Part shown: positions 21,175 to 30,445 of the stretch, one piece after another
Position numbering within the stretch: the stretch's first letter is position 1
Layout of the letters: each line of letters begins with the position of its first letter
Assembly: GCA_034506455.1 (NCBI GenBank)
Contig: JAPDPN010000002.1
Coordinates: 1 to 64,000, forward strand
DNA length: 64,000 nt
Direction: 5' to 3'
DNA from: Fontimicrobium_A sp034506455
GTDB taxonomy: Bacteria > Zhuqueibacterota > Zhuqueibacteria > Residuimicrobiales > Krinioviventaceae
Translations under genes and position numbers: made by a program
Notes under the pieces: model-generated
Databases searched by the model: none
What the model was told of the DNA's origin: nothing
Seen by the model: the letters and a program-made list of their open reading frames with translations, nothing else

Positions 21175-22819
21175 ATTTACGTTCTAAAACACGTCTAATC
21201 AGGTCTTCCGCTTCCTCGAGTATTTGTTCCAAATGCTCTTTACCTTTAAAGCTTTCGGCGTAGATCTTGTATTTGGGTTCGGTTCCCGAGGGCCTGGCGG
21301 CAAACCAGCCGTTTTCGGCAACCACTTTGAGCCCTTCGATCGGCTGACGGTTCCCCGGCGCAACGGTCAGCTTGGCGATAACGGATTCGCCGGCAAGCGT
21401 TTCATCCGGCACATCATCCGCAGAGAGATGCTTCAAACGTTGCATTTGGCTCATCTCGGCATTGACGTCTTTGCGTCGGTAAATACAGACGCCGAATTTG
21501 TTTTCCAATTCTTCATAAATCTCGGCGGGATCTCTGCCGGTTACTGCACGAATTTCCGCCGCTAAAAGGGCTAAAATAATCCCGTCCTTATCCGTACTCC
21601 AGACGCTTCCGTCCAGACGCAGAAACGATGCGCCGGCACTTTCCTCTCCGGCAAATCCCAGCCAACCTTCATACAGGCCGGAAACGAACCATTTGAATCC
21701 TACCGGTACTTCATAAACAGGCCGGCCGATCGCTTGGGCGATACGGTCAATCATAGAGCTCGAGACCAGCGTTTTTCCGATCATGAGATTGCTCGACCAC
21801 TGTTCTCTATGCTGAAAGAGATACCAAATAGCGACGGAAAGGTAATGGTTAGGGTTCATCAAGCCGCCGTGAGGCGTGACAATGCCGTGCCGATCAAAGT
21901 CAGGGTCGTTCCCAAAGGCGACATCATAGTTTTCCCTCAGCTTGATGAGACCCGCCATGGCATAAGGCGAAGAGCAGTCCATGCGGATCTTTCCGTCGTG
22001 ATCGAGGTGCATAAATCGAAAAGTCGGGTCATAGTAATCGTTCAATCGATCGATCTTGAGGCCGTAACTTTCAGCGATTCTTTCCCAGTAGGCCAACCCT
22101 GATCCGCCCAATGCATCCGCGGCAAGCGCCAGATTTGCGGATCGCAGGGCATCCATCCGGATGACTTGCGATAGCTCTCCGACATATCCTGATATATAAT
22201 CGTGACGGTGAACACTGTCGGAGGCGAGGGCGCGGTTATATGGGATTCGGCGAACGTGGCGCAGCGCTTCGGCAATATGCTCATTCGCGCGTTTTTCGAT
22301 GATGTCCGTAACGGTTTTATCGGCTGGTCCGCCGTTAGGAGGATTATACTTTATGCCGCCGTCTTCCGGCGGATTATGCGACGGAGTAATGATCAGTCCG
22401 TCGGCAAAGCCGTTTTTTCGGTTGCGATTATAATAAAGAATCGCGTGCGACACCACGGGCGTCGGTGTGAAGCCGAGTTTTTCATCGATAAAAACGTCGA
22501 TATTATTCGCTGCAAGCACTTCCAGGGCGGTTTTAAAAGCTGCATCCGAAAGTGCATGCGTGTCTTTGGCCAAAAACAACGGGCCGTTGATGCCAGCTTG
22601 TTTGCGATAATCGCAGACGGCCTGAACAATCGCCGCCACATGTGTTTCGGTAAACGTTCGATTGAGCGACGTACCGCGATGACCCGATGTGCCGAAGTGA
22701 ACTCTCTCCTTGGGGTTCTGCGGATCGGGTTTTTCCAAATAATATAGACTGATTAAATTCGGTATGTCCGGCAGCAATGAATGCGGAACGTGCTTTCCTG
22801 CCAACGGATGATGACTCAT
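21173..22819 (-). CDS. pgm: Phosphoglucomutase, alpha-D-glucose specific
   Basis: A 548-residue cytoplasmic enzyme that interconverts glucose-1-phosphate and glucose-6-phosphate. It matches the E. coli Pgm type in length and in motifs. The N-terminal FGTSGHRG is present. The phosphoserine loop is in TPSHNPPEDGG. The metal-binding DPDFDRHG and the sugar-binding region near GEESAGASF also match, and the phosphate-binding RPSGTEPKYK is near the C-terminus. It is the last gene of a three-gene minus-strand operon. The upstream partners are a GPH-type symporter and a GH94 phosphorylase, whose product glucose-1-phosphate is its substrate. The spacing to the phosphorylase gene is 25 bp. Confidence 0.96.
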   Translation of the reverse strand: MSHHPLAGKHVPHSLLPDIPNLISLYYLEKPDPQNPKERVHFGTSGHRGTSLNRTFTETHVAAIVQAVCDYRKQAGINGPLFLAKDTHALSDAAFKTALEVLAANNIDVFIDEKLGFTPTPVVSHAILYYNRNRKNGFADGLIITPSHNPPEDGGIKYNPPNGGPADKTVTDIIEKRANEHIAEALRHVRRIPYNRALASDSVHRHDYISGYVGELSQVIRMDALRSANLALAADALGGSGLAYWERIAESYGLKIDRLNDYYDPTFRFMHLDHDGKIRMDCSSPYAMAGLIKLRENYDVAFGNDPDFDRHGIVTPHGGLMNPNHYLSVAIWYLFQHREQWSSNLMIGKTLVSSSMIDRIAQAIGRPVYEVPVGFKWFVSGLYEGWLGFAGEESAGASFLRLDGSVWSTDKDGIILALLAAEIRAVTGRDPAEIYEELENKFGVCIYRRKDVNAEMSQMQRLKHLSADDVPDETLAGESVIAKLTVAPGNRQPIEGLKVVAENGWFAARPSGTEPKYKIYAESFKGKEHLEQILEEAEDLIRRVLERK

Positions 22820-22844
22820 GGCTGTATTCCCTTTGTCTGTTTCC

Positions 22845-25241
22845 TTATCCCATTTCCACCAAAACAGAGTTAGTGTCCTCGAAAAGTGATTGCGGAATTA
22901 AATTACCATTAAGTTCTTTACCGTTCAGCGTCAATTTTTTCACGCCTTTTTGGACGCCGTTGGGATTCTCGACCGTAATTTCGAATCGCTTTCCGCGAAA
23001 GATGCGGGTGACCTGAAATGTCTTCCAATGCGAAGGAATACAGGGATCGATGCACAGTCCGTCATATTCCGGTCGAATACCTAGGATGTGATGCGTAATT
23101 GCATAAAAAGTCCAAGCGGCCGAACCGCTCAACCACGGAATCCTCGATGCGCCATGTTTCGGGCTTTGTCTGCCGTGTGTAGATTGGCAAAGTACGTAGG
23201 GTTCGATTTCCCGCACTTCGGCTCTTTGGTTATAGGCGGCAGGAAGGTAGGCGCGTAAATAGCGATAAGCGCGATCACCGTGTCCCAAAATCGCCTCGGC
23301 AATGATTGCCCATCCTTGGATATGCATAAAAATGCCGCCGTTTTCCTTCAGACCCGGATTCATGAGCTGCGCTCGGACGATGTTATAATCCGAAGAAGTA
23401 TAGGGCGGATCACAAATGACCAGGCCGAAATCCGTTGCCAACCGTTCATTGACGACATTCATGATGTGCTCTGCTTGGTCGCCCCGCGCAGCGCCGCTGA
23501 TGATCGCCCAGCTTTGCGGATTGAGATAGATTTGCCCTTCCTGATTCTCTCTGGAACCAAATTTTCGACCATCCTGGCTGTAACCGCGCAGAAACCATTC
23601 TCCATCCCAAGCAAAAGTTTGAATCGCCTGGTCGAGCTCACTCAGACATCGGCGCGCCCACTCTGCCTCTTCCTGCTCCCCTAACAGTTCTGCAGCCTCG
23701 CGATAGACAACCAAAGCATAGCGCAACTGCATGGCGACGAAGACCGATTCGCCCTTTGCGCCGAACCTTAGACAGTCGTTCCAGTCGGCCTTTAGACCGC
23801 AGGGGAGACCATGTGCTCCGCGCCGCTCCCAGCTGAATTGCATGGCGCTTTTCAAATGGCCCAATACCGTATCCTCGCCCTGATCGGCGTAAGCGAGGAC
23901 ACGACGATAAAAAGACAAATCCCCGCTTTCTTTGACATATTCGCTGACCGCATTGAACAACCAAAGGGCGTCATCAGAACGGTATTCGTCTTCAGCAGGA
24001 GGGACTTCCTTGCCGGGCGAATGGCTGAAAGGCAGGACAACCGGCATGGCGCCTCCCGTGGAGACCTGACCGGTCAGCATTAATTCCAATCGTTGCCGCG
24101 CTTCCTCGGTTATGCAGTGCATAACGCCGATCAGATCCTGCACCGTGTCGCGATAACCAAGGCCGTCGCGGTCGATGCCGCTGTAAATGAGACTTGCCGA
24201 GCGCGACCATGCATAAGTAATAAGAGCGTTATAAATGCCCCAAACGTTGATCGTACTGTTCAGCTCGGCATCCGGCGTAACTGCTGTCAGTCCGACCAAA
24301 CGCTGATGCCAATATTTTTTAACCTTTTCCAGTTCAATGTCCGCCATTCGCAGATCGCTGAAATACGCAACGGCCTGCTTTCCTTCCTTTTCAGCCCTTC
24401 CGACACCGAAAAGAACCAGAAATGTCCGCGACTCCCCGGGCTGGAGAATAATTTCCCCTTCCAGGGCGGCACAGGGGTTATCGCCGTAGCCGAGAGAATT
24501 GCTGCATTTCCCCCGCTCGACAGCAATCGGGTTGGCATAAGTGCGATAGTTGCCCAAAAACGCCTCGCGATCGGTATCGTAGCCGCTGGTCTTTAGGCCG
24601 ACAAACGCCGTAAAGCTGTGACGGCCCTGATCTTTTTCCTTGAAATTATCCGGCATTTCGGGAATGTAGACATTCGTACCGTGATCGATGATCCCGTCGA
24701 TGACGCGCATGGAAGTTGTGTATTGAACATATTGTATGTTGAGAAGGTCATCAATCGCGTTCCAATTGCCGACCAGCTCGGCATAAGTGAAAACGCCAAG
24801 CTTTCGCGGCCGCCCGCTTTGGTTTTCCAAAGTAACTTTCCATACCTCGAATAGACGACCCAACGGCACAAAATAAGTGACCTCGGAGAGAATGCCGTCA
24901 TAACGCGATGATATAATCGTATATCCGGTACCGTGTCGGCAGGTCGATCGGTACTTTTCCAAGGGTTTCCCGACCGGCTGCCAGGAGGTCGACCAAAAGT
25001 CTTTGCTGTCATAGTCGTGGATATAGAGATATCGACCAGGCTGATCCATGGGAATCGAGTTAAAGCGGAAGCGCATGAACCGTCCCATTCCGCCCGATTT
25101 CCAAAAGCTGTAACCGCCGGCGTTGTTGGTAATGATAGCCCCGTATTCGGTCGAACCTAAATAATTGCTCCACGACTTGGGAGTGTCCGGCCTGGTAATG
25201 ACATATTCTTTTCTTTCATCATCAAAGTAGCCGTACTGCAC
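22845..25241 (-). CDS. GH94 disaccharide phosphorylase (cellobiose/chitobiose phosphorylase type)
   Basis: A 798-residue inverting phosphorylase. The N-terminal supersandwich domain begins QYGYFDDERKEYVITRPDTP and contains NYLG, NNAGGYSFWKS and CRHGTGYT. The catalytic barrel contains GYRDTVQDLIG, and DWND at residues 486-489 carries the expected general-acid Asp. It cleaves a beta-linked disaccharide with phosphate, giving glucose-1-phosphate (or an amino-sugar analogue) and a free sugar. Cellobiose is the likeliest substrate, since pgm follows, but chitobiose or laminaribiose cannot be excluded. The GTG at 25241 has AGGAGGG seven bases upstream and fits the family N-terminus better than the ATG 12 codons earlier. 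No signal peptide, so it acts in the cytoplasm. Confidence 0.9.
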   Translation of the reverse strand: MQYGYFDDERKEYVITRPDTPKSWSNYLGSTEYGAIITNNAGGYSFWKSGGMGRFMRFRFNSIPMDQPGRYLYIHDYDSKDFWSTSWQPVGKPLEKYRSTCRHGTGYTIISSRYDGILSEVTYFVPLGRLFEVWKVTLENQSGRPRKLGVFTYAELVGNWNAIDDLLNIQYVQYTTSMRVIDGIIDHGTNVYIPEMPDNFKEKDQGRHSFTAFVGLKTSGYDTDREAFLGNYRTYANPIAVERGKCSNSLGYGDNPCAALEGEIILQPGESRTFLVLFGVGRAEKEGKQAVAYFSDLRMADIELEKVKKYWHQRLVGLTAVTPDAELNSTINVWGIYNALITYAWSRSASLIYSGIDRDGLGYRDTVQDLIGVMHCITEEARQRLELMLTGQVSTGGAMPVVLPFSHSPGKEVPPAEDEYRSDDALWLFNAVSEYVKESGDLSFYRRVLAYADQGEDTVLGHLKSAMQFSWERRGAHGLPCGLKADWNDCLRFGAKGESVFVAMQLRYALVVYREAAELLGEQEEAEWARRCLSELDQAIQTFAWDGEWFLRGYSQDGRKFGSRENQEGQIYLNPQSWAIISGAARGDQAEHIMNVVNERLATDFGLVICDPPYTSSDYNIVRAQLMNPGLKENGGIFMHIQGWAIIAEAILGHGDRAYRYLRAYLPAAYNQRAEVREIEPYVLCQSTHGRQSPKHGASRIPWLSGSAAWTFYAITHHILGIRPEYDGLCIDPCIPSHWKTFQVTRIFRGKRFEITVENPNGVQKGVKKLTLNGKELNGNLIPQSLFEDTNSVLVEMG

Positions 25242-25269
25242 GTTGTCGCCCTCCTGAAACCTGCCGGTG

Positions 25270-26682
25270 TCATTCACTTTGCCGACGCCCGCCGAGCTCG
25301 GCAGTAATCTGCTCTACTTTATCATCGCTAAGCGGATATAAAATCATTAGGAGAAAAGAGATGATGCCCAGCCCGGCCGGGATAAGGCTGAAAAGCAGCC
25401 GCAAGCCTTGCACGCTCGATACGGATTGTTCCTGGTTAGGGGTGAATCCTACGCTTGCCATGAGCTTCAAGGCGACAAAAGCGCCCAAAGCCCAACCGAT
25501 TTTTTGCGACATCGTGGAAGCGGAAAAGACCAGCCCGGTTGCTCGACGACCGCGTTTCCATTCTCCGTAATCAGCCGTATCGGCATACATTGCCCACAGC
25601 AGAACGCTGAGAGGCCCGCCGCTCGCAGATCCGGTTATTTGCAGCAAAAAGATCCATCCCAGTTTTTCAGGCTTGACAAAATAGAATCCAGCCGTGCTGA
25701 GGATGGCGATGACGAATAAAATCAAAAAGGCGCGCTTTTTCCCGACCTTTTTGGCAAACCAGCTGACGCCCAATACGCCGATAAGGCTAAAGATCTGCCC
25801 AACGGTGTTGAACGCCGACACGATCGCTTCGAATCCGTAGGCCTTTCCGCCCAAAAGCGGCAATTCAATCGTTCTCTCGCCCACTACATACTTAAAATAG
25901 TGCGTGGTAACACTGCTTCGAACGGCAACGAACAAGATAAAAGTCAACGTGGTCGCCAGTAGAATAAGCCAGGGTACGTTGGTGACCAACTCGTAAAGAT
26001 CCTGCTTGATGGAAGATTTTTGACTTTTCGGCGGCTGGACTCTTTCCCGCGTTCCGGCAAAGGCGATGAGGAAAAAGATAATGGCCGCAACGCCGTAAAC
26101 CATAAACGCTCTTTGCCAGCCGATCGCCTGATGCGCGGGATCATCGCCCCCACCGAAAGCCTTGACCATCGGCAGCAGCGTTGCAGAGACGATGATTCCT
26201 GCCGAAAAGGCAAAGAGAAATTTGATGGAGGAAACGCTGGTTCGATCAACGGAATCCGGCGAAATGACGCCCAACAGCGCAGTATAGGGAATGTTGATGG
26301 CCGTATAGAGCATCATAATGCCGTTAAAAGTTAAAAACGCATAGATAAGCTTTCCTGTATATCCGAAAGGCGGCACGGTAAAGGTCAGCACCCCCATCAC
26401 GGCAAAGGGAACGCAGAGCCATAACAGATAAGGCCTGAACTTGCCCCAGCGCGTATTCGTTCGATCTGCAATCATGCCCATGATCGGGTCGTTGATGCCG
26501 TCCCAAATACGGCTGACCAAAAACAGTGTGGCCGCCGCATTGGCCGAAATGAGAAAGACATCGGTATAAAAAAATGTGAAATAGAGCATAAAAGTCTGCC
26601 AATACAACACCGAGGCGAGATCACCGAAACCGTAGGCGATTTTTTCTTTCAGTGTCAACTTGCCGACAGCCGGAGCGGTCAT
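25270..26682 (-). CDS. GPH-family sugar:cation symporter (MelB-like)
   Basis: A 470-residue inner-membrane transporter of the glycoside-pentoside-hexuronide family within the major facilitator superfamily. Typical signs are KEKIAYGFGDLASVLYW at the start, the RIWDGINDPIMGMIADRTNTRWGKFRPY loop, which carries the cation-site Asp residues, and later WAMYADTADYGEWK with GRRATGLVFS. It should import a disaccharide or glycoside with Na+ or H+. The frame is open to 26838, but GAGGAGG eight bases before the ATG at 26682 fixes the start. The phosphorylase and phosphoglucomutase genes follow, so the three make one uptake and phosphorolysis pathway. Substrate specificity cannot be read from the sequence. 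Confidence 0.92.
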   Translation of the reverse strand: MTAPAVGKLTLKEKIAYGFGDLASVLYWQTFMLYFTFFYTDVFLISANAAATLFLVSRIWDGINDPIMGMIADRTNTRWGKFRPYLLWLCVPFAVMGVLTFTVPPFGYTGKLIYAFLTFNGIMMLYTAINIPYTALLGVISPDSVDRTSVSSIKFLFAFSAGIIVSATLLPMVKAFGGGDDPAHQAIGWQRAFMVYGVAAIIFFLIAFAGTRERVQPPKSQKSSIKQDLYELVTNVPWLILLATTLTFILFVAVRSSVTTHYFKYVVGERTIELPLLGGKAYGFEAIVSAFNTVGQIFSLIGVLGVSWFAKKVGKKRAFLILFVIAILSTAGFYFVKPEKLGWIFLLQITGSASGGPLSVLLWAMYADTADYGEWKRGRRATGLVFSASTMSQKIGWALGAFVALKLMASVGFTPNQEQSVSSVQGLRLLFSLIPAGLGIISFLLMILYPLSDDKVEQITAELGGRRQSE

Positions 26683-26979
26683 GGTTTTTATCCTCCTCAA
26701 AAAGGTACTGGTCTCAATACGGCGCCCTCTTGCGCAAAAGTAAAGAATTTTCACCTTAAATAAAAGCGACGTTTTTAAAAGCTTGAATATTTTTCCGGCG
26801 CATTTTGTTTTAGTGTTCGGAAATTGCGGATGTTGCAACCGAATCTTCTCAAGCTGCTGTTTCTCCTACCAGGATTCGCCAACGGCTCAGAATACTGTAT
26901 GAATGGGTAATCTCCTGCAGATCGGCAAACAGTCGATCGCGGAGTGTTTGTTTCATTGTTCTGAGAAAGGAGGCGTAAG

Positions 26980-27711
26980 ATGTCTGGTTTCAAGCGGTTT
27001 TTCTGCTCAGGCGTCGCCTTGCTGATGATGTTTATTGCTTGTTCTTCAGATAAAGAAAGTCCGGTGACGCCGACGACGCCGCCCAAGGCGCCGGAATTCA
27101 CTCTCAAACAATTCGTCTTTCCCGCCAAAATGATGCAGTCTGCCGATGAAAAAGCCAAGCTGGCCCTGCAAATTGCAGCCGAGGTGACCAATTTTGAAGG
27201 CACCGGCTGCATTTTCGAGCCGCCTGCCGGAGCGACAGCTGTAAAGGAAGAAAGCGGCAATTGGGAATATGAATGGATGGATAACAATGTCAAAAACGTG
27301 CTCAAGATCACCGCAGGCGGCGGCCGTTACACGTGGCAACTGCTTCTAAGCGGCAATGTTGATGGAGTAAGCCTCGAAAATTGGAGAAAAATGGATGTCG
27401 TCCAAAGGACGGACCAAACCAACGGCCATGTCTATCTTTACAAACTTGGAACTCAGCAGATAACCATCGAGTGGGTTTGGTACACTTTGGAAAACGGCGA
27501 CTACAAGTTTGTCAAACAGTGGTATGAACCGCCGACGGGAAAGATCGAATTTACTTTCAAAGCGGACAAGTCGGGCCGACTGGAGCGGTTTTCGCCCAAC
27601 AGCAAGGGCAGTCTCGTCTATGATTTGAGGATTACGTGGAACTCGGAAGGCAACGGTGCCTGGTGGACATTTAACGACGGGACTCAGACCGGCTACGGCT
27701 CCTGGAACTGA
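26980..27711 (+). CDS. Uncharacterised lipoprotein
   Basis: A 243-residue protein. The signal peptide ends in the lipobox FIAC followed by SSDKESP, so it is probably a lipoprotein. A short Pro/Thr linker (VTPTTPPKAP) leads to a mature domain with many Trp and Tyr residues (NWEYEWMDNN, RYTWQLLLSG, ITIEWVWYTLENG, GNGAWWTFNDG). This looks like a beta-rich fold, but no family was recognised. AAAGGAGG gives a strong ribosome site before the ATG. It is transcribed away from the sugar-use operon, sharing the 297-bp space with it, and is followed by a terminator at 27726. It may be involved in sugar binding at the envelope, but only position suggests this. Confidence 0.72.
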   Translation: MSGFKRFFCSGVALLMMFIACSSDKESPVTPTTPPKAPEFTLKQFVFPAKMMQSADEKAKLALQIAAEVTNFEGTGCIFEPPAGATAVKEESGNWEYEWMDNNVKNVLKITAGGGRYTWQLLLSGNVDGVSLENWRKMDVVQRTDQTNGHVYLYKLGTQQITIEWVWYTLENGDYKFVKQWYEPPTGKIEFTFKADKSGRLERFSPNSKGSLVYDLRITWNSEGNGAWWTFNDGTQTGYGSWN

Positions 27712-27725
27712 GCGCGGTGCTGAGA

Positions 27726-27763
27726 AGCCGGCAGAGCTTTAACTGCTCTGCCGGCTTTCTTTA
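27726..27763 (+). terminator. Intrinsic terminator after the 26980 lipoprotein gene
   Basis: An 11-bp perfect stem, AGCCGGCAGAG (27726-27736) with CTCTGCCGGCT (27746-27756), followed by TTCTTTAT. It overlaps the 3' end of the convergent cimA gene and may also weakly end that transcript. Confidence 0.82.
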
Positions 27764-29343
27764 TCAGTCTGTTCTAGATCGCGCATCAGTTTATAAGTGA
27801 TGCGATCCACCAAAGCCTGCCAGCTTGCTTCAATAATGTTTTCGGAAACACCTACCGTGCCCCATATCATGTTGCCATCTTCCGACTGAATGGTAACCCG
27901 CACTTTGGCGGCAGTGCCCTCGCGGCTGTCGAGAACGCGGACTTTATAGTCGATCAGCCTCATCTCCTTCAGCGTAGGATAAAATGGCTCCAATGCCTTA
28001 CGTAACGCTTTGTCCAAGGCGTCGACCGGGCCGTGTCCTTCGGCAACGACGTGCTGCATTTGTCCGTCGATGCGTACCATCAAAATGGCCTCGGAATGGA
28101 GGTGTCCCTCCTCGTACTTGAATACCACCACCCGGGCCGATTTGAGCTCGAAAAAGTTGCGAAAACTGCCCGTTGTTTTGTGGATGAGCACTTCGAACGA
28201 TCCGTCCGCATCCTCGAATTGATAACCAAGATGTTCCAACTCTTTGAGCCGTTGAACAATCTCGCGAACGCCTTCTTTGTCCGAGGACAAGTCATAGCCC
28301 AACTCTCTGGCCTTTTGCAAGATATTGCTCTGCCCGGCCTGGTCGCTTACCAAGATGCGTTGATGGTTGCCGACAAGCTTTGGATCAATATGCTCATAAG
28401 TCCTGCGGTTCCTTTGCAGGGCGCTGACGTGAATCCCGCCCTTGTGAGCAAAAGCGCTGTTGCCGACGTAAGGAGACTCTTCCCGATGCGGAAGATTTGA
28501 CATTTCACTCACATAGCGGGATAAGGTCGTCAGTTCCGCCAGCTTGACGCGCGGCTTTACTTCGACGCCGTCCAGTTTGAACGCCACCCCCGGAATGATG
28601 GAGCAAAGGTTCGCGTTGCCGCACCGCTCGCCGTAGCCGTTTATGGTGCCTTGAACATGGAGAACACCCCGCTTGACCGCCGCCAGGCTGTTGGCCACAG
28701 CGCAGTCAGAATCATTGTGCGCGTGAATACCGAAAGGGGTATTGGGAAAAGCCCTTAAAGTCTGCTCGAGAATTTCGATGAGCCGATCGGTAATCATGCC
28801 GCCGTTGGTGTCGCACAAGACCAGACAATCGGCGCCTCCCCGTAGAGCCGCCTCGAGGGTTTTAAGGGCATACTCGGGGTTAGCCGAAAATCCGTCGAAA
28901 TAGTGTTCTGCGTCGTAAATGACCTCTTTTCCCTTGTCCTTTAAAAAAGCCACCGACTCATAAATCAACTCGAGATTCGTTTCCAAAGTTGTACGCAAAC
29001 CGTCGATAACGTGCAGATCCCAACTTTTGCCGAAAATGGTGACGACGGGAGTTTCGGCCTGAACGAGCAGTTGCAGGTTTTCGTCCTTGTCCACACTCGA
29101 TTGCACGCGCCGGGTACTGCCGAAAGCGGCAATTTTGGCGTTTTGCCATTCGATGGTACGGGCGCGCTGGAAAAACTCGATGTCCTTTGGATTGGAACCC
29201 GGCCATCCTCCCTCGATATAATCGACGCCGAATTCGTCCAGGCGTTTGGCAATCTGAACCTTGTCGGCGACGGAATAAGAAACGCCTTCGTGCTGATTGC
29301 CGTCCCGCAGCGTCGTATCGTAAATGATCAAAGTTGCCGCCAT
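27739..29343 (-). CDS. cimA: Citramalate synthase
   Basis: A 534-residue enzyme of the isopropylmalate/homocitrate synthase family. It joins pyruvate and acetyl-CoA to citramalate, opening the threonine-independent route to isoleucine. The catalytic core holds TTLRDGNQHEGVSYS, HAHNDSDCAVANSLAAV and NGYGERCGNANLCSIIP, and the C-terminal third is a LeuA-like regulatory domain. The length and the DGNQHEGV variant set it apart from leuA in the same operon. A start at 29343 is supported by AAGGAG six bases upstream; the frame is open further but overlaps leuB. It is last in the ilv-leu run, ten bases after leuB. Feedback control by isoleucine is typical of the family but cannot be read here. Confidence 0.92.
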   Translation of the reverse strand: MAATLIIYDTTLRDGNQHEGVSYSVADKVQIAKRLDEFGVDYIEGGWPGSNPKDIEFFQRARTIEWQNAKIAAFGSTRRVQSSVDKDENLQLLVQAETPVVTIFGKSWDLHVIDGLRTTLETNLELIYESVAFLKDKGKEVIYDAEHYFDGFSANPEYALKTLEAALRGGADCLVLCDTNGGMITDRLIEILEQTLRAFPNTPFGIHAHNDSDCAVANSLAAVKRGVLHVQGTINGYGERCGNANLCSIIPGVAFKLDGVEVKPRVKLAELTTLSRYVSEMSNLPHREESPYVGNSAFAHKGGIHVSALQRNRRTYEHIDPKLVGNHQRILVSDQAGQSNILQKARELGYDLSSDKEGVREIVQRLKELEHLGYQFEDADGSFEVLIHKTTGSFRNFFELKSARVVVFKYEEGHLHSEAILMVRIDGQMQHVVAEGHGPVDALDKALRKALEPFYPTLKEMRLIDYKVRVLDSREGTAAKVRVTIQSEDGNMIWGTVGVSENIIEASWQALVDRITYKLMRDLEQTDKESRQSS

Positions 29344-29353
29344 ATTCCACTCC

Positions 29354-30436
29354 TTACCCTTTTGCCGCGTGCTCCACTTCGCGGACGATGAAATCTCCCA
29401 TTTCCGCCGTCGAAAGAACCGTTTCTCCCGCTCGGGCGATGTCGGCGGTTCTTGCCCCTTTGAGCAGGGCATTGCCGATTGCCGTTTCGATCCACTCGCC
29501 TTCCTTTTTCCTGCCCAAAGAGTGAATGAGCATCATGGCGACGGAGGCAATGGTGGCAATCGGATTGGCTTTGTTTTGCCCGGCGATGTCCGGCGCCGAG
29601 CCGTGCACCGGCTCATACATCCCCGGTCCGTCGCCAAGACTGGCAGAAGGCAGCATGCCGAGAGAACCGGTAATCATGGCCGCCTCGTCGCTTAAAATAT
29701 CGCCGAACAGATTGCCGGTGACGATCACATCAAACTGGCGCGGATTGCGGATCAGCTGCATGGCCGCATTGTCGACATACATGTGAGTGAGAGTGACTTC
29801 CGGATACTCCGCGGCAACCTCGATGACGATGCGCCGCCAAAATTGCGAGACTTCGAGCACGTTGGCCTTGTCGACGGAGCATACTTGGCGCCGACGGTTT
29901 TTTGCCGCCTCAAATGCAACGCGCGCGATCCGCTCGACCTCTTTGCGGGTATAGATCATTGTATTGAAGCCGCGGTCCTGCTCCAAGCCGCGCGGCTCCC
30001 CGAAATAGACTCCGCCGGTCAGCTCACGTACGATCAGCAGATCGACATCTTGAACCACCTCTTCCTTCAATGTAGAAGATGCCGCGAGGGCGGGGTAGAT
30101 TTTGGCGGGTCGAAGATTGGCATAAAGCCCTAAGCCGGCGCGCAATCCGAGCAACCCCTTCTCCGGCCGCATATGGGAAGGAAGCTGATCGTATTGGGGC
30201 GCACCGATGGCGCCGAGTAAAACTGCGTCGCTTGCGCGGCAGGCGGCCAAGGTCTCCTCGGGTAGCGGCGTTCCGTATTTGTCGATCGCCGCACCGCCCA
30301 CATCACGATAGTCGAGCTCCACCTTAAAACCGGCCAGTTCGGCGACAATCCTGAGCACTTTTACAGCTTCGGCCACCACTTCCGGGCCGATCCCGTCTCC
30401 CGGAAGCACAGTAATTCGATAATTGCTTTTTTGCAT
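29354..30436 (-). CDS. leuB: 3-isopropylmalate dehydrogenase
   Basis: A 360-residue NAD-dependent oxidative decarboxylase of leucine synthesis. Landmarks are LPGDGIGPEVVAEAVKVL at the N-terminus, the substrate-binding RAGLGLYANLRPAKIYP, RELTGGVYFGEPRG with its Tyr, the metal-site GNLFGDILSDEAAMITGSLGMLPSA, and EPVHGSAPDIAGQNKANP. In cells with citramalate synthase, LeuB also works on methylmalate in the isoleucine branch. It lies nine bases after leuA. The leuC and leuD isomerase genes that should supply its substrate are not in the window. Confidence 0.96.
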   Translation of the reverse strand: MQKSNYRITVLPGDGIGPEVVAEAVKVLRIVAELAGFKVELDYRDVGGAAIDKYGTPLPEETLAACRASDAVLLGAIGAPQYDQLPSHMRPEKGLLGLRAGLGLYANLRPAKIYPALAASSTLKEEVVQDVDLLIVRELTGGVYFGEPRGLEQDRGFNTMIYTRKEVERIARVAFEAAKNRRRQVCSVDKANVLEVSQFWRRIVIEVAAEYPEVTLTHMYVDNAAMQLIRNPRQFDVIVTGNLFGDILSDEAAMITGSLGMLPSASLGDGPGMYEPVHGSAPDIAGQNKANPIATIASVAMMLIHSLGRKKEGEWIETAIGNALLKGARTADIARAGETVLSTAEMGDFIVREVEHAAKG

Positions 30437-30445
30437 GAGTGTTTT

